Of a stretch of DNA of 64,000 nt, positions 18,601-26,327 are shown in pieces. The DNA is taken from positions 62,001 through 126,000 of the forward strand of contig JBNJGB010000011.1 in assembly GCA_051747385.1 (NCBI GenBank), given 5' to 3'. How positions within the stretch are numbered: position 1 is the stretch's first letter; each line of letters starts with the position of its first letter. The notes under the pieces were generated by a model. The model made no database searches, had not been told where the DNA came from, and saw nothing but the letters and a program-made list of their open reading frames with translations. The DNA is from JBNJGB01 sp051747385 (GTDB lineage Bacteria; Myxococcota_A; UBA9042; PHBI01; JACKFB01). Position numbers and translations under genes: made by a program.

Positions 18601-19007
18601 AACAGCACGTTGGACGCGGAGGACACCGCCGTCCCCGCGGGCTGGAAGACGTCGCAGAGCGAGAGCTCGAAGGCCCCGCGCCCGGTGTAGACGGACACGG
18701 CCTCCGGACCCGACTCCGCCTTGATCCGCTGCAGGTTCTCCGCGATGAGGTCGTAGGCCTCGTCCCAGGAGATCCGCTCGAACTCCAGCGTCCCCTTCGG
18801 GCCCGTGCGGCGCATCGGATGCCGGAGCCTGTGCTCCGAGTAGACGATCTCCGCCGCGTGGCGCCCGCGGTGGCAGACCATGCCCAGCGGGTGATCGGGG
18901 TCCGGCTCGATGCCCGCGAGGCGGCCGCCCTCCACGGTCGCCTCGATCCAGCAGCCTGCCGGGCAGACTCCGCAGAGCGCCTTCATCCGCTCCGTGCGCG
19001 CGCGCAT
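15606..19007 (-). CDS. fused molybdopterin oxidoreductase - cysteine desulfurase
   Basis: One uninterrupted frame encodes 1133 residues in two parts. Residues 1 to ~720 are a DMSO-reductase-family enzyme: [4Fe-4S] motif CGVCPAGC (Cys12, 15, 19) plus Cys45 in MVCHRG, a likely Mo ligand Cys150 in GVGALCYVSM, and a molybdopterin dinucleotide-binding C-terminal domain. No Tat signal, so cytoplasmic. After an Arg/Gly-rich linker (~721-747), residues 748-1133 are a complete NifS/IscS-type desulfurase: HLDNNATT, PLP-Lys949 in LSGHKIHG, catalytic Cys1071 in SSGSACKAG. Such enzymes supply the sulfur of Fe-S clusters and of the sulfido ligand on Mo, so the second half may mature the first. ATG at 19007 follows GGAGG at four bases. 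The internal ATG at 16764-16766 has no Shine-Dalgarno, supporting a fusion rather than two genes. A lost stop or assembly error is the alternative. Confidence 0.82.
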   Translation of the reverse strand: MRARTERMKALCGVCPAGCWIEATVEGGRLAGIEPDPDHPLGMVCHRGRHAAEIVYSEHRLRHPMRRTGPKGTLEFERISWDEAYDLIAENLQRIKAESGPEAVSVYTGRGAFELSLCDVFQPAGTAVSSASNVLFPFGSPNTMGVGALCYVSMAMIAPHVTMGRMLVDTFVDIEHADLLLVWGANPATDSPPLDMDRLEAAAARGAEVVVIDPRRTETARRTGARWIPIRPGTDGALALGIIQVMLEEDRHDEAFAREWTHGFDDLARYVQHFRPEVVQEITGVPADTVRWLARRLAGAGAACPVMYTGLEYSNTGLQAIRAVHTAFALAGHLDVPGGIGFAMPDTHFRVNHASNIPNPDLDRAVGRREFPLYSDYRGESHAIALLDSVLEGRPYPIRALLVHGASLCTSWPQSQLWREALSKLDFVATIDRQLTADARWADVVLPATTLFEIRSYMTYGPVFRLRERVIEPVGEARNDYLIMAGLAARLGYGDRFPQTEEALLRHVLEGTGYTLEDVEAAGGQVRLPTPMMEYRKWEKGRLRPDGRPGFDTPTGKFEIRSTILEDYGYEPLPKYTEPVEGPRAAPEIASAYPLVLDTGARPQTDFRSQHHGIEGLVRDKPEPTVDMSPTDAAQRGIATGDLVAVSSPRGRVPFRARVTEDIVAGVVECSMGGGTPVGPRAWREWNVNELTDASNFDPISGFPVYKALLCEVERVEEGDEETRRTAGRRVEGARGVGVGRRASSRPMRQIHLDNNATTRMAETVRDAMDAWLSERWGNPSSLHGSGREAREVVEAARRRVAGLVGARPRRIVFTGGGSEADNLAVKGVAFATRDRGRHVVTSAIEHPAVLRACDFLEGLGWRVTRLPPTPEGLVRPEDLEAALDEDTVLVSVMTANNEVGTLQPIEDLCALAHARGALFHTDAVQAAGKVPIDVESSGVDLLTLSGHKIHGPQGVGALYVRDGVDLEPLIHGGKQERGLRAGTENVAGVVGMGEAADLARAAHRHADAIRRRRDALEGGVRELWPSALLNGHREARLPNTVNLTLPGLRGESLVVALDQRGVALSSGSACKAGSPEPTHVLLAMGRSRDEAHCSVRFSLSSETSDRDVEDTLDALERVLRDMQNTVRFLPCK

Positions 19008-19572
19008 GATGCCTCCGTACGCGGCCGTGGACGGGCGCAGGTGCGCGGCGGCATGAGCGCGTCGCGTCCGCGGCGTGGGACTCGGGCGATGGCGGGGAAC
19101 CTCCACAGCGTAACCTCCTCGTCGCGCCGCGTGCACCCCGGCCGGGTCGACCGCCAGGGCGGTCGCAAAGTCGACCGCCCTCCCTTGCCCTTGCCCTTGC
19201 CCTTGCCCTTGCCCTTGCCCTTGCCCTTGCCCTTGCCCTTGCCCTTGCCTGCTCTCGAACGCGCAGAATCCAGCGTTTCCGGGCGGGTGCAATCCAGCGC
19301 GGGGCGCCGTACCGCCGGGCGGCCCTCACTTGTCCGACTTTGCGATTGCCCTGGGTCGACCGCCGCGCCGCGAATCCGCGGGCGGCGTGAGACCGGGACC
19401 TCACCGGGATGCGGAGGCGAGCGCCCGTCCCCGGGCAGCGTCCCCCGGACGAACGTGCTGCGCCATGGAGTCCTGGAGGCTCCCGGGAGGGGCCGGATCC
19501 TCGCGGCGTAGGCGGACGCGACAGGACATCGAGCGGCCCGTGTGGTCTGCAGCGCCGCCGCGCCCGGACGCG
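19008..19572. other. leader region of the Mo-enzyme gene
   Basis: 565 bp without a supported gene. Reading leftward from the HD-domain gene it holds a direct repeat AATCCAGCG (about 19276 and 19301), the 11-copy hexanucleotide tract, and a perfect hairpin GACCGCC/GGCGGTC at 19149-19164. The promoter of the fused oxidoreductase gene presumably lies here, possibly on either side of the tract. Confidence 0.4.
19182..19247 (-). repeat. hexanucleotide tandem repeat, 11 copies (CCCTTG on +)
   Basis: Eleven perfect CCCTTG units on the plus strand (CAAGGG, the same repeat class as GGCAAG, on the minus strand). The tract lies 175 bp upstream of the ATG of the minus-strand Mo-enzyme/desulfurase gene, inside its probable 5' leader or promoter. 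In frame it would read (Gly-Gln)n, but that frame lacks a plausible start. Copy-number change by slippage would shift spacing in six-base steps. Confidence 0.95.
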
Positions 19573-20154
19573 TCAGGTGGTGGCGAGGCGTTCGATCTCG
19601 GAGAGGGTCCGCTCCAGCTCGTCGAGGAGAGGCGATCGGACGCGATCGGCGTAGGTCTCGACGAGCGAGCGGTAGTACCAGAGCACCCCGTCCCGATCGG
19701 CCGTGAACCGCGACCACAGGCCGTCCCCGTGGCGACGGAAGTCCAGGAGGATCGACCGCGCGTTGTGCAGCTTGTCTGCCATGGAGACCAGGAGGGCGTC
19801 CTGGGGCACCTCCTCCCGGAGGTGGCGGAGATAGTGCTCCTTCCGCTCGCGCCAGGGCGGCCTCGGCTCACCGTGCGAGTCGCTGCAGGCGTCCACGATG
19901 CGGGCGACGCGCACGCCGAAGCGGCGCTCGATGTCCCGCAGCGTCTCCAGGCCCCCCTGGTCCTCCGCGGCGTCGTGGAGGAGCGCGGCGATGGCCTGCT
20001 CCTCGTCGCCCCCGTGCTCGAGGACGAGAGACGCCACCGACATGAGGTGTGACACGTAGGGGATGTCCGAGCCCTTGCGCGTCTGATGCGCGTGCAGATC
20101 GGCCGCGTACGACAGGGCTTCGTTGAAGCGCTCTCCGAGCGGTCTCGAGTCCAT
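19573..20154 (-). CDS. HD domain protein, RelA/SpoT hydrolase-like
   Basis: 193 residues, single-domain HD hydrolase of the RelA/SpoT N-terminal type: HAHQTRKGSDIPYVSHL, IAALLHDAAEDQGG (HD doublet), ADKLHNARSILLDF. These are the Mn-binding and ppGpp-pyrophosphatase residues of MESH1/SpoT-like small alarmone hydrolases; there is no synthetase domain. It may hydrolyse (p)ppGpp or another nucleotide. ATG at 20152-20154 has only a weak Shine-Dalgarno. It reads toward the Mo-enzyme gene but is separated by 565 bp, so it is probably its own unit. Confidence 0.83.
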   Translation of the reverse strand: MDSRPLGERFNEALSYAADLHAHQTRKGSDIPYVSHLMSVASLVLEHGGDEEQAIAALLHDAAEDQGGLETLRDIERRFGVRVARIVDACSDSHGEPRPPWRERKEHYLRHLREEVPQDALLVSMADKLHNARSILLDFRRHGDGLWSRFTADRDGVLWYYRSLVETYADRVRSPLLDELERTLSEIERLATT

Positions 20155-20240
20155 GCCGACCAGCCTATCGATCCGTCGCGCGGTGTCCAGAGCCCCCCGA
20201 GGACGATCGAGTTCTCGGGACCACTCGACGCCCTCCGCCC

Positions 20241-20273
20241 AAAAAAAGAGCCGGCGGTCGCCCGCCGGCTCTC
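20241..20273 (-). terminator. rho-independent terminator of the cold-shock gene
   Basis: An 11-bp perfect stem (AGAGCCGGCGG at 20247-20257 with its complement at 20262-20272) and a four-base loop are followed on the minus strand by seven T (the A run at 20241-20247). It lies 25 bp past the stop of the cold-shock gene (20298). Confidence 0.88.
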
Positions 20274-20297
20274 CTCCGTTCGAGGTCTCGAGCGTGC

Positions 20298-20495
20298 CTA
20301 CGCGAGGCTGACCTTGTCGGCCCGCGGGCCCTTGGGGCCCTGCTCCTCGGTGTATGTCACGCGCTGCCCCTCGCGGAGCTCCTCGAACGTCACGCCGTCG
20401 AGCGCCGACACATGGAAGAACAGGTCGTCGCCGCTGCCGGTCTCGATGAAGCCGAAGCCCCGATCCGTGAGTCGCTTGATGGTTCCTTCTGCCAC
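20298..20495 (-). CDS. cold-shock protein, CspA family
   Basis: 65-residue single-stranded nucleic acid-binding protein with both RNP motifs, RGFGFIET (RNP1) and DLFFHVSALDG (RNP2), ending in the usual QGPKGPRADKVSLA. It should act as an RNA chaperone. Start is GTG at 20493-20495 behind GAGGAGAGAG. A strong terminator follows, so it is monocistronic. Confidence 0.95.
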   Translation of the reverse strand: MAEGTIKRLTDRGFGFIETGSGDDLFFHVSALDGVTFEELREGQRVTYTEEQGPKGPRADKVSLA

Positions 20496-21101
20496 GTCTC
20501 TCTCTCCTCAAACTCGGATGGCGCCGCGCGGATCGATCCGCATGGACCTGGTCGCTATCCGCACATGCACCGTAACAACCCCAATACACCTCCTCGGGTA
20601 GAGATCCAAGGGCCGGACGGGGAGAAATCCGGGACCGGAGCCGTCGCCGACGGCTCTCCGCGTCCCGGCGAGGCAGCTCGGGCCGCGTCTCGGATGGCGT
20701 ACTGGTGCCATCTCCGGAGCTCGTGGAAAAAAAGTGACCCTCGCCCGGAATGACTCCGGGGTGGGGTCGAGTTGTTGCCGCCTGATGACGTGAGCGGGCG
20801 TCGGTCGGCTCGGGGTTCCCCGGTCGAGGCGCTCGACGACGAACCACACGATCGCGACAACAGAAGACAGCAGCTTCGTCGTACCGACGGCGGCGTTGGC
20901 GGTCCTGCAGGCCACGGTCTGCTCGAGCGCCAGGGTCCTCGAGGACGGCGGGGTGCCGCGCTCCCAGGCGAGCAGTCGCCCCTGCGAGATGCAGCAGTAG
21001 GCAGAACCCGGTGATCCGGTTTCCGGCTACTGCTGCCGGTAGGGACCTGATCCTCCGGGGACGTGGCGGTCTAGAGCCTTCAATCCCCCAGGAGGAAGAC
21101 C
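20496..21101. other. intergenic region between divergent cold-shock and DUF4091-type genes
   Basis: 606 bp with no convincing ORF. It is less GC-rich than its surroundings near 20560-20600. It should contain the cold-shock gene promoter and leader (minus strand) and the promoter of the gene at 21102, whose Shine-Dalgarno AGGAGG is at 21090-21095. A perfect palindrome lies at 20638-20656. Confidence 0.45.
20638..20656. promoter_or_regulatory. 19-bp perfect palindrome
   Basis: GAGCCGTCG and its exact complement CGACGGCTC flank one central C, about 145 bp upstream of the cold-shock start. It could be an operator or a hairpin in the leader transcript. Confidence 0.35.
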
Positions 21102-23330
21102 GTGCAGACCTACCGGAACATCCGCTCGGAGCGGGCGCGCCTCGGTGCGCCCGGCCGCTTCGGCGCCGCCCTCGTCGGCGCCCTCATTTCCTGCCTCGTG
21201 GCCGCCCCGGCCATGGCGGCGCCGTCCGTCTGGGCCGTCGACGACGGCGAGAAGATCAAGCGCGGCGCCACCGACACGCCCCTCGAGCAGGGCATCGACA
21301 ACGCCGTCTGGGCGCCCGGCGACGCCATCCGCCTGTTCGCCCTCCGCAACGAGACCGTGGCCTTCCAGGTGGTCGTCGACGGCGACGACTCCGGGCTGAG
21401 CGACGTGACCGTCGACCTCGAGAGGCTCACCGGGCCCGGCGGCGCCGTCCTCGCCAACGACCCCGGCGCTACGGATCCCACCCGCTTCGTCGGGCGCACC
21501 ATCGAGCGCTTCGTGGAGCACTACGTCTACATCGAGCGCGTCTCCGGCGGGCCCTGGCCGGGCTCCCTCGGCTGGCTGGGCGGTTCCCCGCCCGAGGGGG
21601 ACTGGACCGGCTGGGTCCCCGACGCCCTGATCCCGGTCGAGGTGGCGCCGAGCTGGGCCCCGTACCCGCTCCAGGTCCCGGCGGGACAGAACCGCGCGAT
21701 CTGGTTCGACGTCACCGTGCCGAAGGGCCAGGCCCCGGGCGTCTACCAGGGCCAGGTCGTCGTGGCCTCGGGCGGTCAGAGCGTGGCCACCCTCCCCGTG
21801 GAGGTGGAGGTCCACGCCGAGACGCTGCCCGACTGGCCGGCGAAGACGATGCTCTACTACAACCAGGCGAACCTGAACCAGAGCTTCGGCTGGGAGGGCG
21901 CGCAGACCGCCCGCGACCACCTGTTCCAGCTCCTGCACCGCCACCGCATCACCCCGATGCACAGCGCGCACGACACCTCCGAGCTGGACCGTTCCACGAC
22001 CGCGCTCGACGGCTCCCTGTACACGCCCGCCATGGGCTACGAGGGGCCGGCCGAGGGCCGCGCCGACGACGTGCTCGCCATGGGCGTGTACGGTGGCTAC
22101 GGCGAGCCCGACGGCGGTGACCTCGCCCAGGTCGAGGCCATCGCCGACGCGCTCGCCGCCCAGGGCGTCATCGACGACGTGGACGCCTTCGTCTACGCCA
22201 TCGACGAGAGCTGCGGAAGCTCCTGGGGCCAGGGATGGCAGGATCTCCTCGCCACGTCCTCGAACCCGAACGTCCAGGACTTCGTGGACGTGGGCTGGAC
22301 CTGCAGCAGCCCGGCCCAGGACCAGCCGGTGGACATCGCCATGAAGCTCGCCTCCCACTTCGACGCGGCCGAGGCCGCGGGCGCCGGGAGCTACGGCAAG
22401 CGCGTGTGGGTCTACAACGGCGTCCAGCCCTTCTCGGGCTCCATGCTCACCGACACCGACGCCGTCTCCCTGCGCGTCAACGGCTGGCTCTCCGAGATGG
22501 CCGGCATCGAGCGCTGGTTCTACTGGTCCGGCACCTTCTGGAACGACTGGAACAACGGTGGCCTCGGCGCCTACGACCCGTTCGTGGAGTCCGAGACCTT
22601 CCACAACCAGCACGGGGAGTGGGCCAACGGCGACGGCGTGCTGGTCTATCCCGGCACCCTGCAGTCCTTCCCGGAGAGCAGCGTCGGGATGAACGGCATC
22701 ATCGCCTCCATCCGCCTCAAGAACTGGCGGCGGGGCATCCAGGACGCCGGCTATCTGCAGCTCGCCCGAGCGCAGAACCCGGCCGAGGCGGACGCCATCG
22801 CCACCGACCTGATCCCCGCGGCCCTGTCCGAGGCGACCCCCGAGGTGGCTCCCTCCTGGAGCGCGTCCGGCGCCGCCTTCTTCGACGCCCGTGCGGCCCT
22901 GGCCGACGTCATCGGCGCCGCGCCGGCCCCGGCCCCGGCCCCCGCGCCGACGCCGGAGGACCCCGCGGACGATCCGGCCCCGACGCCGGAGGATCCCGCC
23001 GACGAGGACCCGACGTACGCGGCGGTGCCGACGCCGGAGGATCCCGCGACGGAGCCCGCTCCGAGCCCGCAGGACCCGACGGTGGACCCGAAGACCGGCG
23101 TTCCGGAGGTGCCCGAGGCGGATGGCGACGAGCGTCGCGCCGGACGCACCGGCGACGAGGACCAGCGCCGCTCCGGCCGGACCGCTGGGGACACCGTCGA
23201 GGCCGGCCAAGAGGACGCGTCCTCCGGCGGGGGCTGCTCGGCCTCCTCCGAGGCCGGCGGCAGCACCGCGGCCATGGTGCTCTTCTCCCTGCTCGGCCTG
23301 GGCTGGGTGAGGCGCCGGCGCCGCTCCTGA
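21102..23330 (+). CDS. secreted DUF4091-type glycoside hydrolase-like protein with MYXO-CTERM tail
   Basis: 742 residues. Signal peptide ends around AAPAMAA (residue ~40). The body resembles DUF4091 proteins (related to GH123-type hydrolases): an N-terminal beta-sandwich with IWFDVTVPKGQAPGVYQGQV, then a TIM-barrel-like part with VYAIDES and a C-terminal segment GIIASIRLKNWRRGIQDAGYL. A linker with repeated PTPEDPA units (about 608-650) and a charged stretch lead to the tail GGGCSASSEAGGSTAA, a hydrophobic helix and RRRRRS, the layout of the MYXO-CTERM signal: Cys-containing motif, membrane helix, Arg cluster. So it is exported and probably processed and surface-anchored. Start GTG at 21102, six bases after AGGAGG. 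Confidence 0.82.
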   Translation: MQTYRNIRSERARLGAPGRFGAALVGALISCLVAAPAMAAPSVWAVDDGEKIKRGATDTPLEQGIDNAVWAPGDAIRLFALRNETVAFQVVVDGDDSGLSDVTVDLERLTGPGGAVLANDPGATDPTRFVGRTIERFVEHYVYIERVSGGPWPGSLGWLGGSPPEGDWTGWVPDALIPVEVAPSWAPYPLQVPAGQNRAIWFDVTVPKGQAPGVYQGQVVVASGGQSVATLPVEVEVHAETLPDWPAKTMLYYNQANLNQSFGWEGAQTARDHLFQLLHRHRITPMHSAHDTSELDRSTTALDGSLYTPAMGYEGPAEGRADDVLAMGVYGGYGEPDGGDLAQVEAIADALAAQGVIDDVDAFVYAIDESCGSSWGQGWQDLLATSSNPNVQDFVDVGWTCSSPAQDQPVDIAMKLASHFDAAEAAGAGSYGKRVWVYNGVQPFSGSMLTDTDAVSLRVNGWLSEMAGIERWFYWSGTFWNDWNNGGLGAYDPFVESETFHNQHGEWANGDGVLVYPGTLQSFPESSVGMNGIIASIRLKNWRRGIQDAGYLQLARAQNPAEADAIATDLIPAALSEATPEVAPSWSASGAAFFDARAALADVIGAAPAPAPAPAPTPEDPADDPAPTPEDPADEDPTYAAVPTPEDPATEPAPSPQDPTVDPKTGVPEVPEADGDERRAGRTGDEDQRRSGRTAGDTVEAGQEDASSGGGCSASSEAGGSTAAMVLFSLLGLGWVRRRRRS

Positions 23331-23383
23331 CCGATGGGGCGGGCGGTCGAGCGCCGCCCGCCTCGTGTCCACGACGACGAACC

Positions 23384-23421
23384 CTCCGCCCCCGGCGCCC
23401 CTCGCGGCCCCGGGGGCGGAG
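23384..23421. terminator. strong hairpin between convergent genes, likely terminator
   Basis: CTCCGCCCCCGG (23384-23395) pairs perfectly with CCGGGGGCGGAG (23410-23421); 14-base loop; TCGTTT follows on the plus strand. It sits between the convergent stops at 23330 and 23427, so it may serve both directions. The T-tract is weak. A second GC-rich hairpin lies just before it at about 23337-23361. Confidence 0.55.
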
Positions 23422-23426
23422 TCGTT

Positions 23427-24473
23427 TCAGTGCTCCGCGTCGTCCTCCACGGAGAACGTCCGGGGGAGGCTGGAGTAGAGGAACCAGAAGTAGCCGATCG
23501 CCAGGAGCACGCCCGGGATCCACCAGTACAGGGCGACGCTCAACCCGGAGGCCGGCGCGGCGGCGTCGAGGTAGGTGAGGCCGGGCTCCTCCCCGCGACC
23601 CGGCAGCACGTAGGGGAAGATCCCGAACGCCGCGCTCGTGAGGAGGCCTACGATCATCACCGCCGAGGAGAGGAACGCCTTCATGGGGGCTCCCCGCCGG
23701 CGGAACAGCGCGATCCCGACCCATCCCAGGACGGCCGTGAGGGGGAAGACGGCGCCCCACGGTCGCGCGCGGACGTTGTCGAGTACGAGGGGTTGGACCA
23801 CGAAGGTGGCAGCCGTGACGCCGAGCACGGCGACGGCGACGACCCACCAGAGGCGCCGGGCCCAGGCCTCGGCGCGCTCGCGAGGCGGCCCGTCCACCTT
23901 GGCGCAGAGCCAGTTGGCCCCGTGGAGCATCAGCGTCGCCAGGCCGGCGACGCCCACGAGCACGGTGAACCAGTCCAGGATGCCCGTGGGAGCCTCGACC
24001 CCGAAGTCCGTCCACAGGGGCTCGAAGAACTGGCCCTCCGCGTCCCGGGGCACGCCACGGACGATGTTGCCGAGCGCGGCGCCCAGGATGACCGCCAGGA
24101 GGAGGCTGGAGCCCGCGAAGGCGACGTCCCAGAAGGACTTCCAGAGCTTGTTGGGGAAGTGGTGGCGAAGCTCGATGGCCAGGGCCCGGAAGACGAGCAG
24201 CCACAGGGCCATGATGAGCGGCAGGTAGAAGCCCGAGAAGCCCCGGGCGTAGAGGACGGGAAAGGCCAGGACCAGCGTCCCGCCGGCGGCGAGGAGCCAC
24301 ACCTCGTTGCCGTCCCAGACCGGGCCGATGGATCGCAGGGTGGCGCGGCGCTCCCGCTCCTCCCTGGCCACCAGCAGGTGGAGGGCTCCGACGCCCAGGT
24401 CGAAGCCGTCCAGGACGACGTAGACGGCCAGCATGGCGGCCAGCAGCACGAACCAGACGAGCTCGAGTGTCAT
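23427..24473 (-). CDS. cydB: cytochrome bd ubiquinol oxidase subunit II
   Basis: 348 residues, polytopic, with the family N-terminus LELVWFVLLAAMLAVYVVLDGFDLGVG, then PVWDGNEVWLLAAGG and the LLVFRALAIELRHHFPNKLWK segment. CydB partners CydA to form the quinol oxidase that reduces O2 to water in the cytoplasmic membrane. The ATG (24471-24473) overlaps the cydA stop by four bases (ATGA), so the pair is translationally coupled. Normal length, no defect seen. Confidence 0.97.
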   Translation of the reverse strand: MTLELVWFVLLAAMLAVYVVLDGFDLGVGALHLLVAREERERRATLRSIGPVWDGNEVWLLAAGGTLVLAFPVLYARGFSGFYLPLIMALWLLVFRALAIELRHHFPNKLWKSFWDVAFAGSSLLLAVILGAALGNIVRGVPRDAEGQFFEPLWTDFGVEAPTGILDWFTVLVGVAGLATLMLHGANWLCAKVDGPPRERAEAWARRLWWVVAVAVLGVTAATFVVQPLVLDNVRARPWGAVFPLTAVLGWVGIALFRRRGAPMKAFLSSAVMIVGLLTSAAFGIFPYVLPGRGEEPGLTYLDAAAPASGLSVALYWWIPGVLLAIGYFWFLYSSLPRTFSVEDDAEH

Positions 24474-25819
24474 CGGGTCGCCTCCTCGGCCGGGGCCTCC
24501 GGCGCCTCCTCGGGGCCGTGGCCGATGATGCGGGTCATGAGCACCACGTAGAGGATGGACAGCAGCGCGTACAGCCCCATGAACCCGAGCAGCGTGAAGA
24601 CCACGTTGCCGCCCGAGACGTTGTCCGAGTAGCCGTCCACGGTCCTCATGACCCCGTGGATGAGCCACGGCTGGCGTCCCAGCTCCGCCGTGTGCCATCC
24701 GAACGTGTTGGCGATGAACGGGAAGGGGGCGGCCAGCATCAACGTCCACAGGAGCCATCGGCGCCGGAAGAGCCGGCCGCCCCGGAGGGACCAGGCCGCC
24801 GACCCCATCAGCGCGATGAAGAGCGTCCCGAGCCCCACCATGATGTGGTAGGCGAAGTACAGCAGGGGCACGTTGTCGGGCCACTCGTCGCGCGGGAACT
24901 CCGACAGGCCCCGGATCTCCGCGTCCCACCGCTGATACGTGAGGAACGACAGGAACTTCGGAAGCTCGATGCGGTTGTGCACCTCGAGCGCCTCCATGTC
25001 CGGCTGCCCGATGACCACCAGCGGCGCGCCGGCCTCCGTGTGGAAGTGGCCCTCCATGGCCGCGAAGGTGACGGGCTGGTGGTCGGCGACCATGCGGGCC
25101 TGCCGATCCCCGGTGGGGAAGGCCGCGAGGACGGAGGCGATCAGGCCCGCGGTCACGCCCACCCGCACGAACAGCCTCGCCGGCTCCTCGTGGCGGCCCA
25201 TCAGCAGGTAGTAGGCGCCGATGGAGGTCATCACGAAGGAGCCGGTGATGACCGCGCCCACCATGACGTGGGGGTACTCCCACATGAGCCACGGGTTGGT
25301 GAGCAGGGCGCCCAGGCTCGTGAGCGTGAGGCCGCCGTCCGCGGTCACGTCGAAGCCCACGGGGTGCTGCATGAAGGCGTTCGTCGCGACGATGAAGAAG
25401 CCCGAGATCCACGAGCCCAGGAACACGAGGAAGCACGCCACGAAGTGGCCGCGCTGTCCCAGCCTCTTCTCCCCGAAGAGCATCATGTACAGGAACGCCG
25501 ACTCCAGGAAGAACGCGAACACGCCCTCCATGGCCAGGGTCTGGCCGATGATGGCCCCGGAGCCCTCGGAGAACCGCGCCCAGTTGGTGCCGAACTGGAA
25601 CTCCATCGGGATGCCGGTGACCACCCCCATGGCGAAGGACACCCCGAACACCTTCGCCCAGAAGCGGACCGCGCGATTTGCCACCTCGCTGTCGCGCCGC
25701 AGTGCGATTCCCTTCAGCACCACGATGAGCAGCCCGAGGCCCATGGTGAGCTGGGGAAAGAGGTAGTGGTAGGTGATGGTGAAGGCGAACTGGAATCGAT
25801 GGGCGATCTCTGCATCCAT
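24470..25819 (-). CDS. cydA: cytochrome bd ubiquinol oxidase subunit I
   Basis: 449 residues. It carries the N-terminal heme-ligand region RFQFAFTITYHYLFPQLTMG (His18) and the diagnostic GRQPW motif in LGRQPWLIHGVMRT. The chain is shorter than the long-Q-loop E. coli type, so it belongs to the short-Q-loop class (CIO-like). High-affinity quinol:O2 oxidase for low oxygen or cyanide/sulfide tolerance. First gene of cydAB; no cydX or cydDC nearby. A six-base-arm palindrome lies ~105 bp upstream of the start. Confidence 0.97.
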   Translation of the reverse strand: MDAEIAHRFQFAFTITYHYLFPQLTMGLGLLIVVLKGIALRRDSEVANRAVRFWAKVFGVSFAMGVVTGIPMEFQFGTNWARFSEGSGAIIGQTLAMEGVFAFFLESAFLYMMLFGEKRLGQRGHFVACFLVFLGSWISGFFIVATNAFMQHPVGFDVTADGGLTLTSLGALLTNPWLMWEYPHVMVGAVITGSFVMTSIGAYYLLMGRHEEPARLFVRVGVTAGLIASVLAAFPTGDRQARMVADHQPVTFAAMEGHFHTEAGAPLVVIGQPDMEALEVHNRIELPKFLSFLTYQRWDAEIRGLSEFPRDEWPDNVPLLYFAYHIMVGLGTLFIALMGSAAWSLRGGRLFRRRWLLWTLMLAAPFPFIANTFGWHTAELGRQPWLIHGVMRTVDGYSDNVSGGNVVFTLLGFMGLYALLSILYVVLMTRIIGHGPEEAPEAPAEEATR

Positions 25820-26327
25820 CGCAGTCTCCCCGGTGTTGCGGCCCGCGTCGGGGATGCAAGCGACATACCCCGAACCGACGCGCGGGTGTGGCGAATCGAC
25901 GCACGGGCCGGTACACGCCTTGCGGAGTCCCTACGCGACTCCGGACAGCGAGGCTATCACGAGCGGTCGACACTGCGCAGCCGTGCTGGCTCCGCTCGTG
26001 CCGAGCGCGGCCGGCCGTCTCCGTGAATGCCCCGGGCCCATGGGCCTCCCAGCTCTCCGACCTCGGCATCGGGACGGGGACCGAGGCCGTCGTCCGTAAC
26101 GAGACCGTCGCGCCGCGGATGACGGCGCTGTTCCGGCGACAGGAGCACCTGGGGCACCCCAAGGCGTTTCGGTCGCCGCCGGATCGGTGCGCGGCGGCGG
26201 GTGTTTCGAATGCTCCACGCCGGTGCGACGCCGGGCACCGGACGTGCCGAGGGCTCAACCCCCCCGGCGCCGTGCTCCCCAGCTCCACGAGGGGCCACCG
26301 CAGCCGTCGGCGGACGGTGTGTCGCTC
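25820..26327. other. upstream region of cydAB, no gene
   Basis: 508 bp between the cydA start and the stop of the minus-strand lipoprotein gene at 26328. No supported ORF. The cyd promoter should be here; I saw no clear FNR/ArcA-type site. Contains the dyad at 25924-25942. Confidence 0.4.
25924..25942. promoter_or_regulatory. inverted repeat upstream of cydAB
   Basis: GGAGTC and GACTCC, perfect six-base arms around CCTACGC, 105-123 bp upstream of the cydA start. Candidate operator only. Confidence 0.3.

Noticed and set aside
19008..19292. N-terminal extension of the Mo-enzyme through a (Gly-Gln)n tract coded by the hexamer repeat
   Set aside because: The ATG at 19007 has GGAGG at four bases and begins just before the Fe-S motif as in the family; the extension has no ribosome binding site.
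15729..19511. 1260-codon plus-strand ORF opposite the Mo-enzyme/desulfurase gene
   Set aside because: Composition is Arg/Gly/Val/His-rich with no family motifs; it is the antisense shadow of a well supported gene in GC-rich DNA.
20508..20915. 135-codon minus-strand ORF upstream of the cold-shock gene
   Set aside because: GTG start without Shine-Dalgarno, no recognisable domain; hydrophobic start is short and the rest looks like non-coding GC-rich translation.
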